This document shows positions 10,991 to 22,100 of a stretch of 64,000 bases of DNA, piece by piece. The stretch covers positions 18,021,077 to 18,085,076 of the forward strand of contig NC_034009.1 in the NCBI RefSeq assembly GCF_000346465.2, read 5' to 3'. The notes beneath the pieces are model-generated. The model saw only the letters and a list, made by a program, of their open reading frames with translations. It was not told the origin of the DNA and ran no database searches. The stretch's first letter is position 1. Each line of letters begins with the position of its first letter. Position numbers and translations under genes: made by a program. Source of the DNA: Prunus persica (taxonomy: Eukaryota > Streptophyta > Magnoliopsida > Rosales > Rosaceae).

Positions 10991-12861
10991 GCTTTTGCTT
11001 TCTAAGTATAAAGCTTGAGTTCAAATACTTTTATAAAATTTTATTTATGATTAAATGAGAATGGCTTGGTAAGTAGAAAATAAATTGGCAACAGGAGTTA
11101 AGGATTGAATGAGAAATAGTTTTGTAGATTTCCATGAAAGGCTTGTGTTTTAAACCTCCATAGGTACCCAAAGTGTTTTGTAATTCAATCTCCTCTTAGA
11201 ATGTAGATTCTTCAACCAAGAGGCTCCAAAGTAGAAGTCATCTAGTTCACCACACCAAAATCGACAAGAGATGGAGATAATATCAACCAAGAGGCCTTAG
11301 ATGCTAGACTACCTCTTGATCTGTCCAATTTTTGGCTAAAAAGATGAGAGGTCTCACCTATACATCAACACTTCATGGTTTAGAAGCCAAAAACACTAAC
11401 TTGAAATGTCAAAGTGTGGCTTACAAAGCCAACAAAAAGAAGTGGATAAATTCCCAATAGGGAGTTTTGGCCATGGTGTTTCTTGGGCTCATTTAACTTG
11501 TGTTGTCATACAACATATGTTCCTAGGCCCAATAGGTCCTTGGGCTATTTTGTCATTTGCCTCAAAATGCCTTTAAAGCTTAAATCGAGTCTAACCGTCA
11601 AAACTAACTTCACAATTAACATTTTAATTGTGATTTGTGACTTAACCATTAAGTGATATCCTTAGTCCGAATAGTTTTACTTGGTCAACTGTTTTGGTCA
11701 AACATGTTGACTTTTCACTTTGACCATTGACTTTCAACGTCTTATCCTCTTCATTTGTTTCTCAAGTTTGTTCTTCTCTTCATTTGTTCCTCTAATCACA
11801 TTTCTTGATGTGCGATCCGTAAGTTCCTTTTATAGCAAGGTAGTGAGAGAGAGAGAGAAAAAAAAAATTCAAATTTTTATTAAACCCATGTCGAAATAAT
11901 TAGGGTTGTGCCACTGAGCTTGTTTTGATCGTATCTTCTTCGTTACGGTTCCAATTCGAGCCCACTACGTGTCTACATAGTTCTCATGTCCACTTTCATA
12001 TTCATAAGACTATAGTAGTTTTACATTTCTTCATATAGAATAATCATGATTTGAAAACAACTTGTCTTGTCCAGGAATAACTTAATAAGTTATTACAAAA
12101 GATGCCCTTAACATTAATGATCACATAATTAGTTGGCTTTAAGGGCATACTACTAACAGAGACTGGGTGTGACTTGTTCACTTAGGATTTGGGGTAGTGA
12201 GGATGGGTGCATGGCTAGGGTGGTCGAGGATTGAATTTTCAGTCCTAATTTTTTTTTTCTTAATGTTAACTTTTTTGTTTATTTAGTCTTTTTGGTCATT
12301 TTGATGTTAGGGTAAATTAGTATTTCAATAAATAGTTTGGTGATAAAGTGTACTAAATTAATTTTAAGGTTCGTTTAACAACATCTTAAAAATATTATTA
12401 AGACGTGTGATGGTGGGGCTACCTCTATAATGATGATCTCGTCTTGAACATGTAGTTTTGATTTGTATTTAAAAAATTTAATAGTCTAGAATTATAGTTA
12501 ATTAATATTGAATTTATATAAATGTTGTGCTGATATTGTTTTTTTATCGTTCAATAAAGTAGTTTTGTATTCATAGTGAGGAATGCGGGGATGGAAAATA
12601 CCCAATTTGAACATCCGAGGATGGGGAAAAATAATTAACACCATTTCCATCCCTACAATAAATACACTCGTAAGAGTACAAAATTCGATTTCAATATTAC
12701 ATCCAGAAAATTTGTTCCTTTTACAAAACAAAATTTTAATTTCATTTCTATAAGCCGTACAAGAATCAAAACTGTATCACTCTTCCCGTGTATCTCACTC
12801 ACACCGAAACCAACTACACTTGTGTATCTTCACCGTTTATTCTGATCGATCAAATCGAACC
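10991..12861. other. Gene-free stretch
   Basis: No protein-coding similarity, RNA gene or paired terminal repeat was recognised. Repeated phrases such as AACCAAGAGGC (about 11215 and 11284) suggest old repeat-derived sequence. A purine-rich GA tract lies near 11851. Confidence 0.4.
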
Positions 12862-13261
12862 CTAGCTAGGCGGACCGATCCCAAGCTCGTCGGCGCCATT
12901 GACGACGACGCCGGCGCCATTGACGACGACGCCGGCTCATTTAATGGAATCAAAGAGCGGCAAGACCCTGATGCGGTGGTGGACGGGCCTCGAGAGCTCT
13001 TCGCTGACGTCGATCTCTACGCCGATGACGCCGATCTCCCAGAGACAAAGGCCGAGCTTCTCATCGACAAGAGAGGCGACCTTGGCGTCCCAGAAGATTT
13101 GGGAGCGAGGGAAGCAGTTTAACTTGGCCCGGTACTGGGCAACGAACTCTTGCTCGAAGGAGGGGGCCATGGCTATGATTGAGCAGCTGTTGGGGCTCGT
13201 CACCTGCGCTATGATTTTGCGGCAGGAGAGGACGAGGCGGAGGACATGGTGGTTCGTCGAC

Positions 13262-13263
<2 letters not shown>
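12862..13263 (-). pseudogene. uL18 family (L18p/L5e, plant L18-like) broken copy
   Basis: Reading from ATG at 13263 the frame gives MSTNHHVLRLVLSCRKIIAQ, then VTSPNSCSIIAMAPSFEQ, then FPRSQIFWDAKVASLV and EELSRPVHHRIRVLPLFDS. This order matches a small plant ribosomal L18p/L5e-like protein family, from memory of the family. Just after LFDSIK the frame meets TGA where family members carry Arg (CGA to TGA). Beyond it the frame resumes with AGVVVNG twice, a 21-bp duplication (GACGACGACGCCGGCGCCAT repeated at 12901 and 12922), and a GIGPPS end with TAG at 12862-12864. The 134-codon span has no intron. It is either a retrocopy or a recently broken intronless gene; a truncated 108-residue product is possible. 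The opposite-strand frames are shadows. Confidence 0.7.

Positions 13264-13266
<3 letters not shown>

Positions 13267-13302
<36 letters not shown>
13267..13302. repeat. (GA)n microsatellite
   Basis: About 18 GA dinucleotides directly upstream (minus-strand sense) of the uL18-like start. CT-rich leaders are common in plant 5' UTRs, so it may be the old leader. Confidence 0.9.
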
Positions 13303-13305
<3 letters not shown>

Positions 13306-13533
13306 GCGAGCTTACTATTGAGTGGGTGTTTGGTTTGGTGTTTTGATGTAATTTGATTTATTTAATTTCCAATTTCATTTTTTTTCTGATTTTCTTTTTA
13401 ATAATAAAAAAAGGTGTTTTTAAAATTTTGTTTTTTAGGAGATTTTAGATTTTATTAGAAAATAAAAATTAAACGAGAAAAGGGAAATATCTACAAATCA
13501 GACAATGAATGACAAAGGTTTGTTTAAGACAAA

Positions 13534-13915
13534 TCATGTTGTCTTGGCAATTACTTGAATGTGATTCACAAGATCTTTACTAAAATTATTAAACGTCATC
13601 TGAAACCTCCTTACAGTCTCCGGAATGGTTATGAATCTATAAGAAGCTTGCTGCAAAAATTTAACTTTCATTTCATGAGGTGTATCTTCTATAAAGGCAA
13701 ATATAGTTGCAAATGATCTCGCTAGTAATAGACATCGACTCCCAAATATATTTGTGCTTGGTTCAATCACTATTAAGCGAAATATTCACAATCGTTGATA
13801 TATGTAGAGCTTCGCTTATCGTGCATCAATGGGTGTTGTCACTCATTCCGACATGAGCATCTTGGTAATATTTTGATGCATGAAGTTATTTTTGTTAACT
13901 GAGCTAGACATCAGA
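13534..13915 (-). pseudogene. Unrecognised coding-like fragment
   Basis: The minus strand gives a protein-like reading of about 80 residues (ARSFATIFAFIEDTPHEMKV, then RFITIPETVRRFQMTFNNF). It appears to extend upstream past two in-frame stops (LHASKYY region to PSTNIFGSRC). Composition is protein-like and not repeat-derived. I do not recognise the family; it could be an exon relic or a transposase fragment. Confidence 0.35.
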
Positions 13916-14002
13916 ATTAACACAATTTCTTAAGAAATATCACGTTGTTCTGCTAAAGCCTTATGAGAAAAACTTAGAAGCACAAAACTTTGGTTTAAAA
14001 TT

Positions 14003-15394
14003 GGCTTATTTACTGTAGTGCCCTCTAAAACTATGGTCAATTCTCACTTTACCTCCTGAAAGTTAAAGTGACCCAGAATGCCCCATTGACCAAAGTTTGG
14101 TAGTTCACTTTACCCTTCACCGTTTAACTTAGTTAAAAATTATGTTAAAAATGATGACATGGCACGAAAGAGACCCACCTTTGTGCTGAAATGTATCACA
14201 TATGAATAATAATAATAATAATAATAATTAACATTTCTTTTCAAAAATATTATTTTTTTCTCTCTCCATCTCTCTCTCCCCATCTCTCTTTCTCCGTTCT
14301 TCCCAACCCATCAATTCAATATTCCCTAGTGCTAGCCCCCAACCTATTAACCCTTACTGCCCCACGCCCTTCCCATGACCACCCCCTCCCTTTTGCTCCC
14401 TACCTACATAAACTTCTCTATGCACCCACCCCACATCCTAAGACCACCCCTCCCACATCCTCATAAAGAATTTTGCCATATCCTCCCATTTCTAAAACTT
14501 CTCAGCCCTACTTTTTTATTTCTCAATTCTCACCACCAAAACACCATATTGTTGTGTTTTATTTGATTTGGGAACCAAAAGTCTCCAAATACCAAAATAA
14601 TGTCCTAAACCATATGACATTTTTTATTTCTCATCAGACCTAGAGAGACAAAGAGAGATAAAGAGAAAGAGGAGTTTGGGTTTGGGGATGAAGAACAACA
14701 TGGTGGCTTTATGGGTTTTCTAAGATGATAGGTGGTTATTGCACCATTGGGTGCGCTATGAATTTGGATGCGCAATTAATGGGTCAATTTTAGGATTTTT
14801 GGGATTTTTGATATGGTTTGTTTGATTCTAGAAGGTAGTGGGTTTTGGCAATAAGAATTAAATTCATGAGAGGGAGAAAGACAAGTCACAAGGGCATGGC
14901 TTATGGGTGCTCTGTCTGTCATGGATATACATATTTAGATTTAGGGATTTGGAAATCAGTGGAAGAAGAAAAGAGAGAGGGGCGGGGGCTGGGCTATGTC
15001 GTGGGTGGATGGCAATTTGGGTGGGGAGGGGTGGGGCTGTGATGGCTGCCCCCAAGTGGGTTGGTGAGGGAGGGTGTCTGGTACCGAGAGAGAAAGAGGG
15101 AGAGAGAAGAGGGAAGTAATTTTCTAAATGTTTTTTCTTATTTGTAAAATATTTTTAAATAAAATATTTTATTGGTTGTTCACATGTGGCACTTACATGC
15201 ATACATTTCATCAAAAGGGTGGGTCCTATTTAGGTAATGTCATCGTTTTTAATAGAACTTTTAACAGAGATAACGGTGGGGGGGCAAAGTGAACCACCAA
15301 ACCTTGGTCAAGGGGCCATTCTGGGTTATTTTAACTTGCAGAGGATAAAGTAAGAATTGACCATAGTTTCAGGGGGCACTACAGTAAATAAGCC
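14003..15394. mobile_element. Mutator-like (MULE-type) non-autonomous element
   Basis: Inverted ends start GGCTTATTTACTGTAGTGCC on each side. The left arm is 14003 to about 14170 and the right arm about 15220-15394, with clear pairing over more than 110 bases. The 9 bases outside each end agree at 7 of 9 positions (TTTAAAATT versus TTAAAAATG), consistent with a worn 9-bp target duplication. The interior is CT-rich on the left (14250-14570) and GA-rich on the right (14640-15115). No transposase frame is visible. An (AAT)n run lies at 14206-14228. Confidence 0.75.
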
Positions 15395-15432
15395 TTAAAA
15401 ATGAAGATTAAGAGATATATGTTTTATTTTAT

Positions 15433-17163
15433 GGCTTATTTATGTACATGCCTCTTGTGTTTTCAAACTTGTCTCAGATTACCATCTGTGTTTGGAAACG
15501 TCTCAAAATTCTCCCCGAACATTTAAAAACGGTCTCACGTTACCCGTTCCGTCAGTATTATAGACGTTCCGTTACTTGCTTTGAGCCCCACTTCGTTGCA
15601 ATCTTTAACCTTTGGGAATAAGGGTTTTTCAGTTCTAAGAAAGGGGGAAATTGGAGAAGAGGGCTTATGGCTTATGAAAATCTGAGATGGGCTTCGATTT
15701 TGGGAGAATCTGGAGAAGGAATTAGGGGTTTATAAAACTCTGATGTGTCAACTCCCTTATTTTGTTACGGACATTATTCATAAATATCAACTCCCTTCCA
15801 CAATTAATGGAGTATATCCTCACAGCTTTTCTAAACATCTCGATAGTTGCAAACTTTAAACCTATTTTAAAACCTAGGTTTGCCATATTAATTTTAGGTC
15901 TGAAATCTTCACCTTTTGGCATTCTATTCTTCTTCCTTCTTAGTTCACATACTGGTTCATTTTTACTTGAAGAGCTATTTGGGCAAGTAAGTGTAGGTTA
16001 CTCTTCTCCATTGTCTGACTCATCATTTTCCTTTGCATTAGGATCATTGTCAATGCAACTATGATCCACATAACCTTCAAACCACTTATCATCCTTCTTC
16101 AATAAAGTCAATCTCTTCATCACTCTGTGCATAGTCACTGTCTTCAAGGGCTGGGATCACTGCTATCATCATCCTCAGAACAAGAATATTCTTGATCACT
16201 GCTATCATTCCCCACTTGGCTTGAAGTCAGGCTCACTACTTTCAAGTACAAAACTATCACCCTGCTATTGCTTTTAGGTACCGTGCTCATACAAGCTAAA
16301 AGCGTACTATCTGATATTATTTGAATGAGTCTACCAGTTCCAACTCTTCACCATAAAAACTCACATCATACCTATTGTCATATCTCAAATCTTTAGCCAT
16401 TCCAAATAGCTCTAACATGGACATATAGTCAACCTCACAATAATCAAACCAACTGACTTCACCACCCAAATAAGATCATTCATTGTCCTTTCTATTTTTA
16501 ACTAGTTTACTTCTATGGAAAAACTCAAATGTGACAACCTCGTCAGCATCTTTATCTGTGTAGGACGAAGATTCACTTAACAAATGGACAAAGGTAACAA
16601 AGACAAAACAAGGACCACACAAGGACAATACAAGGATCACACAATGACCACATAAGGACCACACCAGGACCAGCACAGAGTAAAAAAGTATATGAAAAAA
16701 AAAAAAAAACTCTAACAGTAGTTCAATGCACATGCCAAAATCAAGAAAATCGACTGAGAATGGGTCCACTTACATATGGGTTGACAACCTCCAAATTCTC
16801 TAAGCACCACCATCTTCGCACTTTCTAGCCTTAAAGTCTAACGCCAAACAATGATTTCTTCTACAGATTCTCCCAAAATCGAAGCTCACCTCTAATTTTC
16901 ATAAACCCCAAGCCCTCTTCTCCAATTTCCCCTTCTCACCCAATTTTCCCCTTTCTTAGAACTGAAAAACCCTTATTCTCAAAGGTTAAAGATTGAAACG
17001 AAGTGGGGCCCAAAGCAAGTAACGGACCGTCTATAATACTGACGGAACGGGTAATGTGAGATTGTTTTTAAAAGTTTGGGGGGATATTTTTGAGATGTTT
17101 CCAAACACATGTGGTAATCTAAGACAAATTTGAAAGGACAATGGGTATGTATATAAATAAACC
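15433..17163 (-). mobile_element. Mutator-like element with 9-bp target duplication
   Basis: Long inverted repeats of roughly 290-300 bp pair 15433-15720 with 16865-17163. Both ends begin GG(C/T)TTATTTA(T). The flanks carry a perfect 9-bp duplication TTATTTTAT at 15424-15432 and 17164-17172, which sets the ends exactly. The element is 1731 bp, too short for a full MULE, and retains only the N-terminal part of the transposase gene between its arms. Confidence 0.9.
15722..16470 (-). pseudogene. mudrA-type transposase, N-terminal fragment
   Basis: Read on the minus strand, the upstream part gives LGGEVSWFDYCEVDYMSM and LELFGMAKDLRYDN, the usual N-terminal module of plant mudrA transposases. After an acidic linker rich in Asp, Ser and Glu it gives GFKIGLKFATIEMFRKAVRI and GRELIFMNNVRNKIRE, the MuDR N-terminal domain (PF03108-like). 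The catalytic DDE domain and SWIM zinc finger are absent, and stops interrupt the linker. This is an internal-deletion derivative that could only move with an enzyme supplied elsewhere. Confidence 0.7.
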
Positions 17164-17172
17164 TTATTTTAT

Positions 17173-17693
17173 TGATTTGTCTTTACTTTGAAGTTAACAT
17201 CGATCACAATTTTCTTTTTTGTTGGGAAAAACACAAATAAGAAATCGAATTAGCTTTTTTATTTTAAAAATTGGACAAACGTATATAATTTCATTTTAAT
17301 TGGCTTGTAATTGAATATTTTGAAGTCTTTTCTTAGTATAGTAAAATAGTATTATTTTGGAGAGCGATTGTAATCAAAAGATCAATTTGAAATGTAATAA
17401 TAAAACAATAGATTTAAGGAATGAAGTAGCAAATTATGTTTAACTAAAATTTAGGTCTAATATTCAAAAAATTATTGACATATATTCATATTCGATTTGT
17501 AGCAGCTATAGATCTTTTTCAAAAACACAAATATTTTTTTTGTCATTTTTTAAAATATTTATAAATAAAGCTATTTTGTTTTTATTTTTTAAATTAGAGT
17601 AAAATTGAAAATCTAAAAAATTGGGTACACGGCTTTAAAAAGTATCCATTTCTAACATTTCTTATGAACCTTGAGAAGGTTGGGTTTTTATAT
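17173..17693. other. AT-rich intergenic stretch
   Basis: Very AT-rich sequence between the Mutator-like element and the gapped MITE. No gene or repeat boundary seen. Confidence 0.5.
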
Positions 17694-18155
17694 GAGTAAT
17701 GCTATTTAGACACACAACATTGACCACCTTAACTGACCACCTTATGTGGCAACTGATGTGTCATGCCATGTCAATTAATGAATGTCGCNNNNNNNNNNNN
17801 NNNNNNNNNNNNNNNNNNNNNNNNNNNNNNNNNNNNNNNNNNNNNNNNNNNNNNNNNNNNNNNNNNNNNNNNNNNNNNNNNNNNNNNNGTTGAAATAGAT
17901 GAATATCAATAGAATTTCGTCTCTAAGAGAGATGTAATCACAAATGTGAGTCGAAAATGTAGTCCCAAAAGTAATGGAAACAAAGTTATTTTCAAGTAGG
18001 CAAGGTACCTTATATCCGCCTCAGAAAATGTATAAGTAAACATCGGCCGCCAGGTTCGCAATACCAGCCTTGGCTACTTAGTGTGGAAAATATTCAATAC
18101 TACATAAAAAGGTCAGTTAAGGTGGTCAATGTTGTGTGTCCAAATAGCATTACTC
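17694..18155. mobile_element. Gapped copy of the 28134-type inverted-repeat element
   Basis: The left arm GAGTAATGCTATTTAGACAC (17694) runs about 95 bases to the gap and matches the left arm of the intact MITE at 28134. The right arm ends CAAATAGCATTACTC at 18155, but only about 46 bases of it match. Sequence between the gap and the right arm (17889-18108) has no counterpart in the intact MITE. This copy is therefore larger or carries an insertion hidden partly by the gap. Confidence 0.75.
17789..17888. other. Assembly gap (100 N)
   Basis: Exactly 100 N, the conventional placeholder for a gap of unknown size. It falls inside an inverted-repeat element. Confidence 0.99.
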
Positions 18156-19125
18156 AACTAATATTATACATTTTCACCCAAAAAAAATATATATTATACA
18201 CTGCATGCTAAACAAATATGATCCGTGACGAACACCTAGGAGGCATAGAACACAATGGCGCATGCCCCTCGTTCTCCGAGGCCATTACAGCAGAGCCACC
18301 GCTTGCTTGCGCTCAAATCAAATACCTTACAATGAGCTAATCTTGCCATTGTAAAACTTGGGGCAAAATGCATTTTGATTTTCCAACTTGGAAAAACCAG
18401 GCCAAGTGGAACTAGAAATGAAACTTGCATACAAGATATATAATCCCCACAATTCATGCCTTTGATGGGAAATCCTGCATGTAAAGGAGATAATAAGGCT
18501 AAATTCATAATTTGCTTGTTCTTCATTTTCTTTGAAACAAAGGATATATTTCTTTGAAGTCAAGAAATTTAGTTGGGAGCAAATTTAAGTCAAAGATTAG
18601 GAACAGTGAAAGGGATAGAAGATGTGGTACAACTTGCCCCACCAACCCAAAATAATAAAGAAAAAGAAATATACACGAGGTGGAGAGACAAATATGATCA
18701 AGAAAAAGAATGATTGATAATGTTCTGTAATGTAAAACAATTGCATATTACATTCTGCAGTTGGGTGCCATTTATCAAAAGCTAATGCAAAAGTAAACTA
18801 ACTGGTAAAAGCAGCTAACAAGAGGTTCTTTTGCTCATTGCATCATGAAAGATTGTGATATCTGAACTGTTCGAACTTCAAATAATTCTATGTATTGTTA
18901 CAAAAAATTTCATAAAAAAAATATATAGCTTCACAATATTACAGTAGTTCTGACAATCACATGGGCTTTATAGGTGCTTCAAACCCTTCTGAACTCTCTC
19001 AATATACAGATATCTGTTACTAAATTATTTATTACAAGTCATGCAAGGTCTTTTCTAATCCCTCAACAGACTTAATTTTCAAATAATACATGTATCGAAA
19101 GAAATTGAACTTACCAGATACTGCA
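18156..19125 (-). other. 3' flank / possible 3' UTR of the SPRING1-like gene
   Basis: No further coding exon is identified. A donor-like GTAAGTTC sits 12 bases after the stop codon (around 19113), so a 3'-UTR intron is possible, ending somewhere in this stretch. The remainder is AT-rich. Confidence 0.4.
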
Positions 19126-22100
19126 CTATGCACAAGGGCAGAGTCTCCTGGTATGCTGATGTGAACCATAACAAGAAAGCATTGATTGTGTTTGAGTAAA
19201 CAAGCATGCTCCAGGATTCTGAAAGTAATAAGCGGTATTAATGCTCCATTGAGTGTCATATACTTCAAGCAAAAGAAAAAATGTTACAATTTTTTTTTTA
19301 CTGTTTTCTGGCTTCAGGGAAAAAACATGCTAAACAAAAATTCTTCCAATAAGATGGTTCTGGTTCCAATTGTTTCTTTTTAGCAAAACAATCAGAACAA
19401 TGATTGCATCTGAGCTATATGATGTTTAGATCATGGTTTTAAAATTGCTATACTAAATCTTCATAATATTTTGCAAAATTGGCAGGTGTGGCACCACAAA
19501 AAATATAAAAGAAACAAATCCATCGAAACCAGAGAAGTACTGATTTATTATCAAGGAGGTATGTGGCACAGAGGAATGGAGGGCCTAACCTATCATATTC
19601 TTTAACTTTAAAGTAGTTAGTGTGCCACCAAAAGGAAAGAGATAGATCAAGTGCTGAATCATCATAGGACAGGCACATCTTACATGGGCAATTTCATATT
19701 TAAATTAACTGCCAAAGTATGAGCTATCTCAGTTAGACTCATAAGATATGAGAAAAAGTACATTGCTCTATCAGCAATCTACATAGAATACACCGGACTT
19801 ATAACACTTAAGGCCTTATATCATTATATGTCTATAAAGCCTCATTTCGGCAGCCAAGTAGGTAAGTCCATATATGAGAACAGTGGTATATCAATAATCA
19901 CTAAATCATAGTTCAATAGGGTGGGAAAACAACCTCCACAATAAAGGTGTGGTACAAGATCCAAGGCAGTGCGTAGGGCACTCAATAAAATTTACTACAA
20001 GACAACTATGTGGTAGTTTTGCAATGCTTGAACTTTAAACTAAAATAATTACTAGCCAGAAAATGCCTATGTGGTAATAATAATCTCCAGTGACTGAAAT
20101 TTCTTTGCAGAAATACAACAAATTTTTCGAAGACAGAATGATTGTATCAAAGCTATTGCAGGAAATATGATTCTCTGTATACTAAAACACAATTCCAGAA
20201 CACAGAAACTTTAATGCTGAAAAGGAAGTATACCAAATCTTCAGGAGCATCATCAACAACTTCAGCGGGTTGGTCTGGACCAATACTTGCCAGGCAAGTT
20301 CCCTTGCAGCTCATATATTTCTGCATACTGTTCAAAACAGAATTACAGAGAATTAAAAAATGGTACAACCACATGCAAAGAAGAAATCTGGTTAACGTTT
20401 CCTAAAAGAAAAACGAAGGGAAACAAGAACTTTATTGAGAACCAAAAAAACAAAAAGAGATAGACATGCAGTCCAGCAGAACACCTAAACTACAAACAAA
20501 GACTAGCAAACCAACCAACAAAGCAAAAACTCCCACACAATTGAGAAGAATAGCACCAAAAATTACCATGTTGGATGCCAACACTAAAAAGAAACTACCA
20601 GAAATGTTCAGACACTAGTATCCATGATGCCTGAAATCTAATTCTATCCCGATGAATCAATACAAGTACCGTTTAAAATGTTACATGGAAAATAATGAAA
20701 TTAAAAACAGAAGTTAAACGTAAGTCAAAAGTCTGTATAAATATTTTGTTATTGGGTCTGAAGACAGTTGGAGGGAGAGGAAAGTAAAATGTGGTAGAAA
20801 GAACACACTTCAGTCAAGAAAACCAAGTACAAGAATGCTAGATTAAATAACCCGCTCCACACACATGATATATACAGAGCCATCCTCAAGCAGGTACGGA
20901 CTGTGCAACCACACCGGGACCAAGCATGGGCTCCAGTGGATATTGGGATTGCACAATTCTCATAAATTAAGTAGTTGTATTTGTGTAGGAAGGAATTCCA
21001 CAAGTCAACAGGAACAAACAAGTCTACTCCATGGTAAAACTCCAACGCATGAAGTAGGAAGTATGTATTCGTCCAATCAGTACAGCACCTAAATATGAGC
21101 TTGAAATAATGGGTCTCACACCCTTGTAATTGGACTTTCGACGAATTTCTGAAATATGGATTTAGGCTCAATAATAATTTGGGCATTTTTACCACAAAAA
21201 CTTAGGCTTCTTGAAATTGAAATTTTTGCTGAATCTTCAGTCACTTGAGCTGTGTGGCTATTAAAAAAAAAAAAAGCAAAAAGCAAAAAAACATACTACT
21301 TAAAATAATAAAAAATTATAAGGAGCATACTAATTAAACTTTTTTTTTATAAGAAGCATCCTAAATTAAACTTTTTTTTTTTAATAAGGAGCATACTAAT
21401 TAAACTTAAGTATTTAAAAATAAACGCTCTGGGTATACTAGATGGAATAATTATGTATCTATCGAAACCAAATTTAGAAGGAAAAAAAGAAAAGTTAAAC
21501 CTCTTTACTACAAACATATTTACGTTTTTTTTTTCTTTTTTCAAATTAATAGTTCCACACTTCTCTATTTACAGAGAAATGCAGCACAAATTTTTTTTCA
21601 ATATCATGGTGATACAGGAAAAGAACCGACCACAATTTGAATATGCATGCCTTTTACTTTCACTATAAAAGGGCCATGTTTTTAGTTTTTGTATGGCGCC
21701 TCATAAACCTCAGGACCACCCCTACATGTCTGTGTGTAGGTGTGATGGCGAAGTTTCAATTAAAAAATATACAAGAATAATAAATTTTACAAAATTAAAC
21801 TACCTGATGGCTGATGTTCAACTTACATGTCACACTGATTAAGTACCAAAAGCTTATTTGGAACACATGATTGTCCCTTTGACTTGCAAACTGAATCGCA
21901 TGATTGACCTCGCCTGCCATCCACACCGTAGCAAGTTCTTGTGAATCAGCCACGGTTGAGATTTTCTATAAATATATACATATATAAGTACATATAGATC
22001 AAGAAATAATTGTTGTGAGACCTCACCTTCCAACAAGAACATTAATGCCATTCAGTCTGGCTTCTAAAAATGTATAATTTGCAGCTGTTGACATATATTT

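Noticed and set aside
20142..20405. Plus-strand frame over a SPRING1-like exon
   Set aside because: Complement of exon 10; the minus-strand reading matches the family and has splice sites at both ends.
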